Source: Hyaloscypha bicolor E (taxonomy: Eukaryota > Ascomycota > Leotiomycetes > Helotiales > Hyaloscyphaceae). From it: DNA of 64,000 nt. A model generated the notes under the pieces. It searched no databases, had not been told where the DNA came from, and saw nothing but the letters and a program-made list of their open reading frames with translations. The DNA lies in assembly GCF_002865645.1 (NCBI RefSeq), contig NW_020194517.1, forward strand, positions 992,001 to 1,056,000, given 5' to 3'. The position numbers were made by a program, and so were the translations under genes. Shown piece after piece: positions 1 through 12,148 of this stretch; the first letter of the stretch is position 1; each line of letters opens with the position of its first letter.

Positions 1-3000
1 CCAGATGCTGAGCGGCGTGAACCAGGCCTCGGGAAAACTTTGGGACTTGAAGACAAGGGTTGTCGGCTTCCTGGTGTAGATGCCGAGGGCGTGGTTGCCA
101 CAGTAATTGGTCCAGATGCTGGTCTACGCGGGCGTGAGCTCTGGACAGGGTTTGGACGTGGATCTAGCGGTTCTCTGCTTGCTGGGTTCGGTAAGTCGGC
201 GCTGATTTGCGGGACTGGCAATGCCGGTGTGGGCGTTAACACTTTTCGAAAGGACGTCGTGCTTCTAGTGCCAGCGGTGTACTTCATTGTGGCACTTGAT
301 GATATCGTATGTGCCGAACTGATTGGTGTTTCGAGGTCCTTCGGTATTGTGACAGCCGGACTAGTTGGGGTTGGTGTGTTCATTCCTCGGTGTGATCTCG
401 GATGCGGTTTGGAGTTGCGTACATTCGCAACTCCTGGGTCGACGTCGAGCTTCAGCTTCATGGAGGATCCTACTTCTGGTTTTTCGAGCGATTCACCAAA
501 GTTGCGCCAGAAGTTATCGTAAGAGATGGGCATGGCGATCGACTCGTCGTTTGGTTGATCTGCCTGAACTTTTGTGTCAGACTGAGTGGGCATCATCTTT
601 TGTCCTTGGACCTTTACGGTCTCCTGTGTAGTCGATAGAGGAGTCATTGATGCTTCTACCCCCTCCTGGCCTCTCTTCATGTTCTTCGATACAGCTTGCC
701 CGGGCTTCTTGGCCTTAGCAAATCTTCCCTTGGCAGTTCTGCATTTTGCTGTCTGGCTCTCGTCAGTATCTGGTGTCGGCTCTGAACGTTTGTTTCGAGA
801 TGTTTCGAGGGGGTTTTGGACCGGGGTTTGAGTCGTAATTTTATGTGTGGTGCTATTCACCCCTGTTATGACAAGAGCTGGTTTCTTGTAAGTAGCAGTG
901 ACCTTGGGAAGATTGAATTGTAACCTTTCGGCTTTCAGCTCACTGATTACCTTCTCTTGTCTGGCAGTGAGATTCCTGGTCGAACGAGTTGAGCTAGTTT
1001 CAGCGAATGATGCCCCGAAGGAGGCGTTGACGCCTGTAGCTGGCTTATGAGGCGTAAGCAAGGAGCTGAGTTCTCGAGCTGACATGGCTCCCGAATGTCT
1101 TCGTTGTTTCTTGTCGGCTGGCTCTTGAGGCTGGCTGGCTCGGGACTTTTTTAGTGGCCCCATGAACTCTTCTTGCGCTTGAGAGCCTTTCACATCCATT
1201 GTGGGCTGATCACAAGCTTCTTGTTCGAGTCTCGGAATGCGACTAGAGACTTTGTTGTCCTTTGAGACCATGTTGGTGCGCTTGGCACTCTTCGGATGTA
1301 GGATAGGTGGACTCTCGCTACTTCCCAAAGATGTGTTGCGAGATCCAGATGGCCCCCGCTTTCTCTTAGAAGATCTGGTTGGCGTATTTTCAGAGGCTAT
1401 GCTCGAGTCAGACTTACGCTTTCGCGCATCACCAGCTCCGTCCAATCCCAGTCTATCTTCTTTAGACATGTCTTCGGCTTCATGAAGCATGGAGCTTGGC
1501 TGTTGATCGGATCTGGTAGAAGGCCGACATGGGCTACTGTCCATCTCAGAACTCACTCCTGGCGTAAAAGAAATCCCATCTCCAAAAGGTTCAGGGTGTG
1601 GGAGACATTCAAATGGAGTTGAGGGCAGTGTTTCAAGTTGTCTATTACGCAATGTCAGATAATTGTCCACCAACTCTTGACCTCGAAGATTGTCTGGAGA
1701 CGAGGCAGGGATCGACTTGGATCGCTTGGATCTTGTCGAATAAGTAACCGATTTATCCGCGTCAAACGGAATGTACTCCCACGGATTCTGTTTTTGGCCT
1801 TTAGGCGATGGCGTGGGACCCTTGTATGACTTCTGCGGAGTGACTTTGGGCTTGTTCGGATGTCGAGGCTGTGTAGGGGTCGTTGGTCTTGCGGTATCTT
1901 TGTTCTTCATCGCTGATCGAGGCATTGACGAATGCATTGCAGGAAGAGAACCTCCACGCTTCAATTGCGCCGATGACGTGACTAAAGCGAGCGGCTGGCT
2001 TGATGGTGGATCCTCTTGCAGCTCCATAGATTGGCCCACTAACATGGATGGTGTGGGAGTTGATTCGTCTGTAGAGTCCTTTAGAGGAACCTTTCTTGTG
2101 TTGACCGTGCTGAAATAGTACCCATCGTCAGAATTATGTCTTCGAGGTTCTTGCTTTGTGATGGAATCAGACTCTCTGTTATTCTCCTCGCGCTCAAATT
2201 CCGCAACTATTTGGGCTTTGTCCTGAGGCTTCAACTCTTCAGGGACAACGAATAGCTGTTGACTCTTGGCACAAATGTATTCGGGGAGTTTCCGACGAGG
2301 TTTGATAATATCAATCCACTGAGGTACCGTAATTGATCTTCCGACGGAAATTACGACCTGTAATAGTGCTTATCAGTGCAATAAACTTTGAACCGCAATA
2401 TGCTTACTTACGTCGATGATGCCGCCTTGACGACCTACTGTACCACTATTCTTTATGTTCTGTGGCACTGATTTCTTCGAAAGTTCCGCCAAGTACTCGC
2501 CCACTGGAGATCTGAGCATCTTATACTTGCCTACCCGCCCCCATTCACGTGCTTCCTGGAGCAGAAGTTTGTTGACTTTGTCCCACCTGTCTTCAAAACT
2601 TGAGCTCTCATGTGATTTCTCCGACGGAGAGGTATCATCATTTGTCACTGGCAAGATAACCCAGGGTACCTCGAGGTGTGTATCAATTTTTCGCCCTCCA
2701 AAAAACTGATCCTTCTGTTCAGCAGTGAGGAGTTCAGCTGTGTGGGATCGAAAGACTCTCGAAGAGGCAAATTCTCCATTAAAAAAGACGTTAACGCAGA
2801 TGTCTTGGGTATCATTCGTTATGATCGACTCCATGAATGAGTTCTTCGACAGAGAGAGCTCGACCATGACTGGAATTGCGGTTGTGATGGGCTTGGAAAC
2901 GGTACCTTGCACTAGTTGTGGTAGGCTTTTGGGCTTTCGTTGGACACATCCGCGGCGATTTCCATTCCTCACTGCAAATGTTAGCTGCAGAGTTGCGGTT

Positions 3001-3488
3001 CACAGAGTTAACTCACCAGAACTCGCGTCTTGAGGTGCACTCTCCTCGGTCTCTAGTGGGCTAGAATCTGCAAACATCGAGGACGAGATAGAGGAGAGAA
3101 CGGAATCGCCATCGTCGTTGTGAAAGTCATGAGCAGATGACTGGAGTTCCTTTGTTGGTTGGATATCGGGGTTCTTGTGATCTTCTTTGGCAGGAACTGG
3201 TTCTTCTTGTCTCCGCTCAACGCTTGGCTTTGTGATGGCGCTAGAAGTCTGACGCGTCTTGAAGAACAAGTCGTGGCCAGCATTAACGATCCAGAAAGGC
3301 ATGTCAGAGCCGAGAAACTCGACCCCTTCATGTTGCTCTTTCAATGGCTCAACGTCTCGTCCATATGGTGGAGGTGGGTAGGTATATGGTCCGCCTGTGC
3401 GCTGCCTCCCGATGCAGCGTTTCGGCGGTTGGTCCGGGTCCCAAACACACAGCTTCACTGTTGTGTCGTGGATGTGGTAAGTCGGCAT
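1..3488 (-). CDS. Conserved fungal protein of unknown function, 3' end outside the window
   Basis: Model: exon 1 3488-3017, exon 2 2971-2412, exon 3 2357 to beyond position 1. The introns are 45 nt (GTGAGT...GCAG, branch CTAAC) and 54 nt (GTAAGT...CAG); both joins keep frame. Exon 3 stays open to the window edge, giving at least 1,129 residues. The first ~330 residues look folded: an N-terminal block starting MPTYHIHDTTVKLCVWDP, then a second block with VFFNGEF, PWVILP, a W-rich helix ending PVGEYL, and VPQWIDIIKP. I recall this arrangement from uncharacterised ascomycete proteins but cannot name a function. The rest is low-complexity, rich in Ser/Thr/Pro with basic clusters (KRKRG, KKQRR), as in disordered nuclear proteins. 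No enzyme motif is visible. The long plus-strand readings over 40-2118 are shadows of exon 3. Confidence 0.8.
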
Positions 3489-4130
3489 CGTGACATGTCA
3501 TTCAGACGCAGCATTGGTTGGAGTATGGAAGCAAAGTATCAGGGAACAGGAAGAGGCAGATGCTGGCCACTCTGCGATTACATCGCGCGTGTCTCTGACA
3601 TGGGATTGAGAGGAAATTTTGACGAGGTACGCGGCGAATTTTAATGGTTATGCAGGAATCGTTCCGTTCGTGAAGAAGCGAGCCTCGAGAAATTTAAAGG
3701 AGAGACTCAGCCAGCTTTCGCGAATCTCGACGCTTATTAAGGTCAATAGGAAAGACCCTTTCTTTTATGCACTTTAACACTGCAAACTTACAGTGTCCAG
3801 TTCATATTCGAACGCTCAAGTCATTTCCATCCCAGGAAGGACCGACACAGAGGCATCATCTTGCTGCCACTAGAAACAACGACACTCAGTATTCCACGAA
3901 GCTCAATGAATTAAACTGGGCATGCTGGCAGCTACATTACCTATCGGCGTGGGAATTAGACATTTAGCCTTTGAACATTCGGATGACTTACCCCTGTCTG
4001 GAGAAAATTGGAATCCTCGAGTTCTTTCTATGCAGATGACTTCGCAAAGGATGGCTTAGATGAAAGCAAATGAACGGCGATTTGAAACACGCCCACTAAC
4101 GCCCACGCTGATGCAGAGCAACTCAATAAA
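3489..4130. other. Intergenic: 5' side of the hypothetical gene, 3' side of the next minus gene
   Basis: 642 bases between the start codon at 3488 and the stop codon at 4131. Both neighbours lie on the minus strand, so this holds the promoter of the left gene and the 3' UTR of the right one. A short plus-strand reading (3767-3967) has no codon bias or recognisable motif. I see no RNA gene. Confidence 0.6.
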
Positions 4131-5023
4131 CTAAGAAACCAAGACCTGAGGTCTCTTAGGCCAACTCACAGCTCCAAACCCACCATTTCCGTCCAGCTGC
4201 TCTCCTAATTGCATAATCGTCTGCTCATACACTCCGGCGACATCCATCTCAAACTTCTGATTGTCGGCGTCCATTTCAGCGTCTTCCTCAAGATCAATTT
4301 CCACGCCGCTCTCTACTATGCCTTCGTCCAACTCTGGCTCCTTATTCATAACATCAACAATCAAGACTCTCGTCGTTTCGACCAACCCTTTACACCTGAC
4401 CATGTCTGTCTTACTCATCCCACCTCGCATTCCCCTTTCAAATCCCGGCAAAATCTCACCAGTATCGCTATCTTCCCCTTTCAGCAAGCTAGAGAAGGCA
4501 TGATCCAGCTTCCTTAAAAGTCGGAAAGTGGATTTAGGAGATGGCGGAAATGCAGGGAGATATGTATTTACCGACCCCGCAATATTCAACAAATATGGGA
4601 TCTGTAAACTTGCTATCCCCCAAGAAGTTGTTTTTCAACATAAGTAAAATTTAAGGTGTTGAGGGTAAACATACGGGTTCCTGAAAGCCAAACTACGTCA
4701 ACAATCTCCCCAAAATCCTTGGCAATTTGCCCCATACTCTCATATCCCTTCGCATCCTCGAGTCTACTCTCTTCAACAGGCTGAAACTTCTTCGTATATC
4801 TTCTCGAAATGTGTAGCAGTCTTCCCTCAACGTACCGTCTCGCAGCATCTTCTTTAGCGGAGCCAGCTCTCAACGGATGAGAACGGGGATGAGGAAGATT
4901 CGACCTTGAGGAGCTGGAAGAAGCACTGCTGGGTGCTGGTGATGGCAAAGATGGAGGCAAGAAACCTCCCGGTTCTGGTGCTTGTTCATCCATTTTCGTT
5001 ATTTGGTCATTTGAATGTGACAA
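4131..5023 (-). CDS. Conserved fungal protein with an SGTPSLQIPYLL motif, function unknown
   Basis: Two exons, 5023-4675 and 4612-4131, joined across a 62-nt intron (GTATGT...GGATAG), give 276 residues. The acceptor at 4613 is preferred because it restores the continuous motif SGTPSLQIPYLLNIAG. The N-terminus (about 1-55) is Pro/Ser-rich. A conserved core follows, with LPHPRSHPLRAGS, LLHISRRYTKKF and LRKLDHAFSSLLKG, and a RCKGLVETTRVLIVDVM stretch. The C-terminal tail is acidic. I recall orthologues sometimes being labelled 'meiotic recombination protein DMC1' in automated annotation. No Walker A/B or RecA-like core is present here, so I do not adopt that name. The start codon is the first of two in-frame ATGs, 10 codons apart. 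It is divergent from CTNNBL1 with 293 bp between start codons. Confidence 0.85.
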
Positions 5024-5316
5024 TCATTTTTGGTTCTTTTTATAGTCTAGAATGTTCAGGGAGTGATGTTGAACGGGTGATTAAGCAGCGCCTCATCACG
5101 TGGTGATATGAACACTGCAAACATTAGCCCCCATCTCGAAAAAGTTTCGAAGGTTGACTTGAAGGCGATACCTCCGAATTAGCAATTCACGTGCACATCA
5201 GGATATTCTCGTGTTTCATTTCCTCAAGCTCTTCATGCCCCAAATACGAAACACGGTCAGCTTCTGCAATTGAGAGGAAAGAGCTTCAAGCAGCATTTAG
5301 CTGCAAAGCTTCCACG
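5024..5316. promoter_or_regulatory. Shared promoter between divergent genes, with two CACGTG boxes
   Basis: 293 bp separate the start codons of the minus gene (5023) and CTNNBL1 (5317). Two palindromic CACGTG E-boxes lie at 5097-5102 and 5188-5193; the first sits in a longer near-palindrome, ATCACGTGGTGAT. CACGTG is bound by bHLH factors such as Cbf1 or USF types. Functional use here is inference from position only. Confidence 0.4.
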
Positions 5317-7231
5317 ATGTCCAGCCTCGATGATCTTTTCAAGGTACTTGCAAGTTTCACAGCTCCTCAATTCCTCTTCTAATCAAAATCACAGAAACCA
5401 GCTCTTCCAAGCAATAAGCGCAAGCTAGACGCATCTCGGGACCCAAGTTTGTCCATCCTCCATATCCTATTATACTAGCTAACTGTCCCCAGATGAAATC
5501 TACAAAGCTGCAAAACTCTCCGCAAATGGCCACGCCAAGAACAACGGCAAAGCAGCCGCAGTCGAAAAGGCAGACGACGATGTAGAAGCTGGACCCTCAA
5601 CACCTCCTGATGACGAAGACTATGGACCGGACATACCAGACGATGAAGAGGGACGATTCTTTGGCGGCGGAGTGACACAAGAAGAGAACGAGATTCTGGA
5701 TTATATGGAAGGGCAAAAATCTGCTGAGGTAGCGCCAGAAAAAATCGACTCAGCGTGGCTGCGGAAACTGGCTCTCAATTTCGAGAAGAAGATCACGAAG
5801 AACGCAGAGTTGAGGGCGAAGTTCGAGAGCGAACCACAGAAGTTTATGGGCAGTGAGGCGGACTTGGATGCAGATATCAAGGCATTGAGCATATTGGCTG
5901 AGCATCCAGAGCTATACGGAGAATTCGCGAAGCTGGGATGTGTGGCCAGCTTGGTGAGCTTGTTGGCGCATGAGAATACGGATATTGCGATCGATGCTGT
6001 CGAAATAATCAGCGAGTTGACGGATGAAGATGTTGAGGCGGAGCAGGAGCAGTGGACGGTCTTGGTAGATGCTATGATTGAGGCCGATCTACTGGATCTT
6101 CTGATCTCGAATTTTGCGCGGCTGAATGAGAACAACGAGTCAGATCGGAGTGGAATTTACTATGCTTTGAGCGTGCTGGAAAATCTAGCTTCACAGACAT
6201 CTTTAGCGGAAAAGATTGGGCAGGATACGACTGTTCTGAATTGGCTGCTGGATCGAATACCGGAGAAGGAATCACCTGTCAGTCAGAACAAACGATATGC
6301 GGCGGAGGTGATGGCTATTCTGTTGCAGTCATCACCCTTAAACCGGAAGAAGCTGTGCGAGCTAGATGGTGTTGATTTGCTACTACAGATACTTGCAGCC
6401 TACCGGAAACGAGATCCACTGAAAGGCACGGAAGAGGAGGAATTCGTGGAAAATGTCTTCGATTCCCTCACCTGCGTGGCGGATGAGCCGGAAGGAAAGC
6501 AAAAGTTCGTGGAAGCAGAAGGAGTTGAGCTCTGCCTGATCATGATCGAAGAGGGCAAAATGAGCAAATCACGAGCATTACGGCTGATAGATCATGCTCT
6601 TAATGGGCAAAGCGGCCCAGGAGTGTGTGAAAGATTAGTCGAAGCTGCGGGACTCAAGGTCGTATTTGGAATGTTCATGAAGCAACAAGATGGCCAAACA
6701 ACAGAACACCTTCTGGGGATCTTCTCTTCGTTACTCCGATTATTGCCAGCGAATTCCTCAGGACGAATACGGACTTTAGCGAAGTTCGTAGAGAAGGACT
6801 ACGAGAAGTTAGGGAAGCTGGTGAAACTACGAAGAGACTATGCTGCGAGAGTAGCTGTTATGGACAATGAGATCAGAAATGAGCAAACGAAAATGGATGC
6901 AGAGGAAAGAGAGGAGATGGCCGACGAATGGGACTCGAGGAGGTTGGATGCAGGGTTATTCTGTTTACAGACGATTGATGTTATTTTGGCTTGGCTGGTT
7001 GCTGAAGATGATGGCGCGTACAAGAGGATTCAAAGTCTTTTTGCGGATCGTGATGAGTCTTTGGTGGTGGTCAAGGCTACGATTCAAGGTCAGTTTTTTT
7101 TTGTTTGCCAGTTACATCCACAGTGTCGGACTAACAATTTTGCAGAGCAACTGGACGCCATAGTTGGAGAAACAGAAGAGGAGACCATGACGAAAGACAT
7201 GCTTAGTACATTAGTACAATTCTTGACATAG
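5317..7231 (+). CDS. CTNNBL1: CTNNBL1-like armadillo-repeat protein of the spliceosome
   Basis: Four exons: 5317-5343, 5395-5446, 5493-7088, 7146-7231; 586 residues, against roughly 560 for the human protein. Exon 1 encodes only MSSLDDLFK, the conserved start of the family, followed by KPALPSNKRKLDASRDP (candidate nuclear localisation signal) and an acidic linker. Conserved landmarks are DEEGRFFGGGVTQEE, ALSILAEHPELYGEF, YYALSVLENL and the C-terminal DAIVGETEEE. CTNNBL1 is a nuclear ARM-type protein that binds Prp19-complex components (CDC5L, PRP31) and takes part in pre-mRNA splicing. An upstream in-frame ATG at 5191 would add 42 non-conserved residues; I reject it. The last intron (7089-7145) is 57 nt, a multiple of three and free of stops, so its retention would be silent to frame. 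Confidence 0.95.
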
Positions 7232-7665
7232 TCAATCAGAAGCATGCAAGAACTCATCCTCGATGAGTTGTGCCTGAAAACACTTCCATTTCCTATCAGT
7301 CCAGCCTTGTCATAAGGTCATATGGTATATATCTCCAATGGAAAACTGGTGTGAGCTCGCGGTGGACATGAAAAGCGCCACTATATTACAATGTCCTTAG
7401 TCAAAGTTGGGCAATGATGCGGACTTTGAGAATATATGGCTTGAATAGTCGAGGCCTTCCGAAACTTTCGGGTATTATTGAAAGTACGAGAGCTCGAGGG
7501 AAATTGGGAAAGTTGGGGAGCTGAAGTTGAAATGTCCCACAAGATGGCAATCTTACATTTAGTGTCGCTTTTATTTCTACCGCTAGGTGAGTAACGATAG
7601 AACGCCCACTAATTGGCGATTTGGATGTAGATTTCCAAAACTCCTGCAACGCAGTGCACTAGACG
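7232..7665. other. Convergent intergenic spacer
   Basis: 434 bases between the stop codons of CTNNBL1 (plus) and the MFS gene (minus); it holds both 3' UTRs. No conserved reading or RNA gene seen. Confidence 0.6.
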
Positions 7666-9189
7666 TCAAACAGCCTTCTCGCCTCTTCCCGCCCTTTCCC
7701 ATTCGCTCGGTCTTCCGGCGGCTCTCTCCTCGCCAGTCTTTGCGTTGAATTCAGTTATCAGCCCTCCTGTCCATATTAAACACGGAACAGCAGCGGAAAA
7801 TCCGAAGAGGCCTAACGACCATGACATCGTTCCCCAGCCAGCATCTGTTCGGACGTAACCCGCCCAAACAGGCCCGATGAGTGTCCCGGCGGCAAGAGCA
7901 GTAACGAACAACCCATATGCTTGGGCGTAGGCTCCAGTCTTCCCAAACCTTCCTGGACTTTCCCTCTCTTTGGCTTCCACAACATAAGTTATTTCCGCCA
8001 TCAAGGGAGGCATTGCCAGGGTAAGAGCGACTCCTATCAAGGATAGCAGTGCGCAAAACAGAACTTTCTGGCCCTGGCTGTCGTGTGTGACAAAACGAAG
8101 CAGCACCCAGAATGGAATTGCTAGAGTGAAGCCGGCAACTGTCAACCACCGTGGTCCGTATTTGTCTGAAGCCCAACCCACCACGGGCGAGGCAAATGTT
8201 GGGATGATAACAGCGAGGAAAATCAGACCAGCTCCTGTGGAATTCCAGTGGAATGTTTCTTTGACAAAGAGCGGAATCACTCCATCGAAAGCCGTCATGC
8301 ATGTCATCTGAACGATGCAGCCCCAAAGTGCCGCGAGAAGACGGCGTGATTTGAGGAGAGTGAAAACTGGAGGGTATTTACTAAGTGGTCTCGCAAGCGG
8401 AGGTTGTTCCGATGTTGGCGCAAGGGAGTTGAGAGCTTCGGGAGCCACTTCCCTAGGATTCTCCACTGCCGTCTTCTCGGGATCGGATCCTGGCTCCGGA
8501 GTTGATAACTCGGGAAATTCTTCGGGCAGCCATTGACGGGCTATTTTCTTTTCAACCAGAAGAAGCCGGAGTAATATGTCCAGGGCGATGAGCCCAAAGG
8601 CCATATAGTACACAGGATAATATCCTGCTTTCTGATAGACCACGCCACCGAGCAATGGAGCACTTAGAATGCTTACTGACATGCTGATGCTGGTCCACCC
8701 CAAGACCGTCCCAATCTCTGCTTGTCCCACGGTGTCGACCAACAATGCGAGCCCCACCGTCCAAACAACGGCAGCCGATGCGCCTTGAAGCAATCTTCCA
8801 ACCACAAGCAGTGAAACGGTTCGTGCGAGACACAACATTAACGTCGCACCAGCTAGGGCCAATAGGCCCCCGAGAAGAGGCAGCCTCCTGCTGGAAGACC
8901 TATCGGCATAGAATCCAGCGAATGGGGCGCAAACAAGGAGAGCTGCTCCGTACACTGCAAGGAGAATACTAGTATAGCTCTGAACCGATGATGGGGCAAC
9001 GCCAGCTCGGGATGACAGAGCGAATGGAATGACAGGAACGATCATGCCGTAGAGAAATGTGTCGGTGGCTACAGCTATGCATATTGTCGTTAAGATGAAC
9101 AGCCTGGAGGACCGCACATGAAGGAGGTAGGGTGGAGGTGTGGTGGCGTTAATCCGCTCTCCCGACAAAAAGCTCCGCAGTCGACCCAT
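7666..9189 (-). CDS. MFS transporter, DHA1-like drug:proton antiporter family
   Basis: Single uninterrupted exon of 507 residues, within the 480-550 usual for DHA1 transporters. I read about 12 hydrophobic segments in two groups of six, joined by a charged, Pro/Glu-rich loop at about 220-275. Motif A is present between TM2 and TM3 as GFYADRSSSRR (G-x3-D-R-x3-R) and is echoed in the second half as GWASDKYGPR. A Pro/Gly-rich TM5 segment (SILSAPLLGG) resembles the antiporter motif C. It should sit in the plasma or vacuolar membrane and export small amphipathic molecules, but the substrate cannot be read from sequence. It lacks introns, unlike most of its neighbours. No biosynthetic genes adjoin it, so a cluster role is not supported. 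Confidence 0.92.
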   Translation of the reverse strand: MGRLRSFLSGERINATTPPPYLLHVRSSRLFILTTICIAVATDTFLYGMIVPVIPFALSSRAGVAPSSVQSYTSILLAVYGAALLVCAPFAGFYADRSSSRRLPLLGGLLALAGATLMLCLARTVSLLVVGRLLQGASAAVVWTVGLALLVDTVGQAEIGTVLGWTSISMSVSILSAPLLGGVVYQKAGYYPVYYMAFGLIALDILLRLLLVEKKIARQWLPEEFPELSTPEPGSDPEKTAVENPREVAPEALNSLAPTSEQPPLARPLSKYPPVFTLLKSRRLLAALWGCIVQMTCMTAFDGVIPLFVKETFHWNSTGAGLIFLAVIIPTFASPVVGWASDKYGPRWLTVAGFTLAIPFWVLLRFVTHDSQGQKVLFCALLSLIGVALTLAMPPLMAEITYVVEAKERESPGRFGKTGAYAQAYGLFVTALAAGTLIGPVWAGYVRTDAGWGTMSWSLGLFGFSAAVPCLIWTGGLITEFNAKTGEERAAGRPSEWERAGRGEKAV

Positions 9190-12148
9190 TGTTTATACTG
9201 GTAAACATCAATGATCTTGGTGAAGCAACATGTCATATAAATTACAGACGTATACGCAGTATGTTGGCATGCTGATAGTACATATTCAAGAAGATTGGGT
9301 TGAAGGAGAACGTCCCATCATCTCTAGGGACGAGCGGGCAAGAGTGGGACAGGGGATTTTCAGTGAACAGTCACGCCTTGGAGGAAATAAAGCGGCGCGA
9401 AGTTTCAATGTCCTCCTTCATTCAAGTTGGACATTAGAAAGCAATTTTTTTCAATTTGTTCTAAAGTCTCATGCACAATTAGAGGGAGTATGCTTAGAAA
9501 GTGCAATTATATAAGGGAACATTTGGACAAGTAGGGTTTGCGGTGTTCAGCTTCGCTCAGGATACTTGGAAATTGAGTGCGCTCCCGCTCACCAAGTCCC
9601 GCCTGGGGAAGCTTCAAGATAAACGGATTAGCGTCGTTTCCAGTCCATCTGACTAATATAAGAAACAAATCCTTCCCTCCATATCTTTACTCATGAAACA
9701 TTCGCATACTCACGAAACCATCACCGTAAGCCCAGTGGTGCCCGAACTATCTCCAGATTGAACGAAGGGGTGGAGGCCACAAGAGCTTCTCTCATTCGTT
9801 CCTTTCCGTGTGAAGTTCGGGGAGGCCGCACCAGTTCGCATCCGCACCAATTGATGGTTGTTCCTTCCTCTGATGACTCAACCTCCTTCAGACCTTCTTC
9901 TTTGAGCCTGTTGAATGTTGATCTTTACTATATCTCCATCGTCTTCGCCAGATGTTTTCGCTCCTGAACTTCCTACTTCTGCTCGAGACTTCCCATCAAG
10001 AGATTGAAAGGTTCATCACTTCATGTTCATCCAAGATGCAAGTGTGAGGATAAGGCATCCATTCGTTCTTTCTCGAGTCCACTGCGCTGTGCAAGGTCCT
10101 TGCGGCGGAGTCTTCATCGTGCAAGCAGACCAGCGGTATCCATGGTACATGAGCCGTGCCACTCTCACCCCCATCCCGAGACTGGCCCCCCGTCTTGGGA
10201 GACCGAGATCCCGACCTGCACAGGTATCGTCTCTCCCACCTGCCGAATCAGTTCAGCCTCGTATTGCGCACTGCTGACTCTTTTATACCTATCCTTGCGA
10301 TTAGATGTCCCAAATTTGATACCCCAATCAGAGTCTCACCTACCTTCCGTGCCCCGCTTCGTGGATTATTCATGGCATGTTTATTGTTCGAACCATAGTT
10401 GGTTCAATTCTTGAGAAGGAGTTTCCTATTGCCTGATTTTAAGCCTCTGCGGAGAAGCGCAGTTTTGGGCAAGCTGCATCCATATGGCTGCAACAATGAC
10501 CACAAGAATCCTTGAGATATGTTTCATCTGCACATACTGTACCTGTGACCCCGCATGCGTCTGCTGTCACCTGTTCTTCTTTTGATCATGAGCCTCATAC
10601 TAAAGCTGCTCAAACATTTCTGGGGTATTTGTGCGTCTATCCGCGAGAGGTGGAGTTTGCAGACCTATCGAGTGGGAGGTGCTGTGAGGTTCTGCGGGGC
10701 GATGCTTCCGTGAGGCTCGATTCGAATGAGCCACGAGAACTCAGTCTGCCTCATAAAATGCGGGGCTGCCACAGCATGGTGCCAATACTGCAGTGCATCG
10801 ACACTACGACCATTCGCGCATTGAGACGCCCTGTTTCTAAGGAAGTTTGGGACAGCAACTCAGCGTGCTGCATGAGCAACATTCCCTGGAGGCTGGGTTC
10901 CACAAAACGAAAGACCCGGGCCGAATATCGAAGAGGCTTTTCACCAGGTATGGCATGTATCATGTATGGGATAAAGTATAGAAATATATGCCTGAGTGCG
11001 TTGGTGGAAATTTTCTATTCCCTGGATCTGAGGGGGAACGGCGATCTCCTGGAAAAAAATAGGCTGTGAGGCTCAAAAACCCCTCAACACTTTTATTCGT
11101 GGTGTGGCGGGACGGTCGCACATTGGTGGGCCTAGCTTATTGATTTGCAGGGGTCGGTTTGAGTGTCTTCGCAGAGCCGCAGAGCCGCAACTTTTTTGCG
11201 TTGCCCGCCTGGCGCGAGAAGAACCCGGTGCCCGTGAGTGGCCAGGCCGGATGTTTGGGGACATGATGCAGTGCACATCTGTCTTCAGTACCACCCTTAA
11301 AGCCTGTTATCTGTTTTCGCTTTAGCCGTGCAGGGACTAAGAAGGAACCAGTCTGAGACGGAAAAAGAAAACTGCGAAGCTTCCTTCTCTTTCAGTCTTT
11401 CTGGTCACGAGAGCCGCGTTGAGAGACGAAAGAACTAGAGGCAAAGTCACTGACTTGGTAGGAGGATAACATGGGATTGACTTGTCGAATTCAAAGCCAC
11501 GCGGTGTCATCATTAGATCCATCTTACAACATGTTTTGTTGGCCTCGCACCTAGCCCATGCGCAAGTTTCAGCCGCAGAGCCTCCAATCGGACCAATGGG
11601 GTTAGTCCATGCAGATTGGCGGAAGCCGCACCGAGACACGAAGCCTCATTCCTTCGGTCATTCTTCCTGGTTGGGCCTCGATGACAGCATGGCTAGCGGA
11701 ACCACTTTGATGAGGGTGGCCGCTTGCCCAATATCATACGTTGTTCTGACAGGTGTCAAGCTCTCAGGGACCTCAAACCTCGGCAATGTAATCTGGATAC
11801 GGAATGAAATGCCTGTTCCAAGCAAAGGGTCCAGATCCAAGTCATGCTTATGCGGTGAATGATGAGGGGGTTCCTCAATGTGCCACAAAGAAGGAGCCTC
11901 AAGTCTCCTGCAAATGTTGAGCCTCCTCGCCAGCGATATAAGTCCAGTCTGCATTCACGACTTTTGTTCAGTCTCCATTTGGTCATTGCTCGCCTCGATT
12001 TACTCTCCGCCAATCGCCAATGCAAAACCTTTACATAATTTTCGGTATAGGTTCGTATCCATCTTCCTTTCCGTAAACTATTTTACTCGTGTAATTAATT
12101 TGCTTTTGCATCCAGATAACTCTGGTCCAACTCCCTCGGAAGGGCCTA
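9190..12148. other. Long stretch (2.96 kb) with no supportable gene
   Basis: Base composition is like the flanking genes, not AT-rich. The longest readings (10004-10414, 136 aa; 10512-11069, 185 aa; 11482-11862, 126 aa) lack recognisable motifs, have mixed low-bias codon use and no convincing splice partners. 9190 to about 9700 is the MFS promoter side, and the last few hundred bases should hold the F-box gene promoter. Could contain a non-coding RNA, a fast-evolving small secreted-type gene or an eroded gene. I cannot tell which. Confidence 0.5.

Noticed and set aside
40..2118. Several plus-strand open readings of 60-160 codons
   Set aside because: They are shadows of the long minus-strand exon; low complexity and no motif.
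4131..5023. Naming this gene DMC1
   Set aside because: I recall this label on orthologues, but there is no Walker motif or RecA fold in the sequence.
10512..11069. 185-codon plus-strand reading as a gene
   Set aside because: No recognisable domain, no splice partners, unlike the codon pattern of neighbours; left as unsupported.
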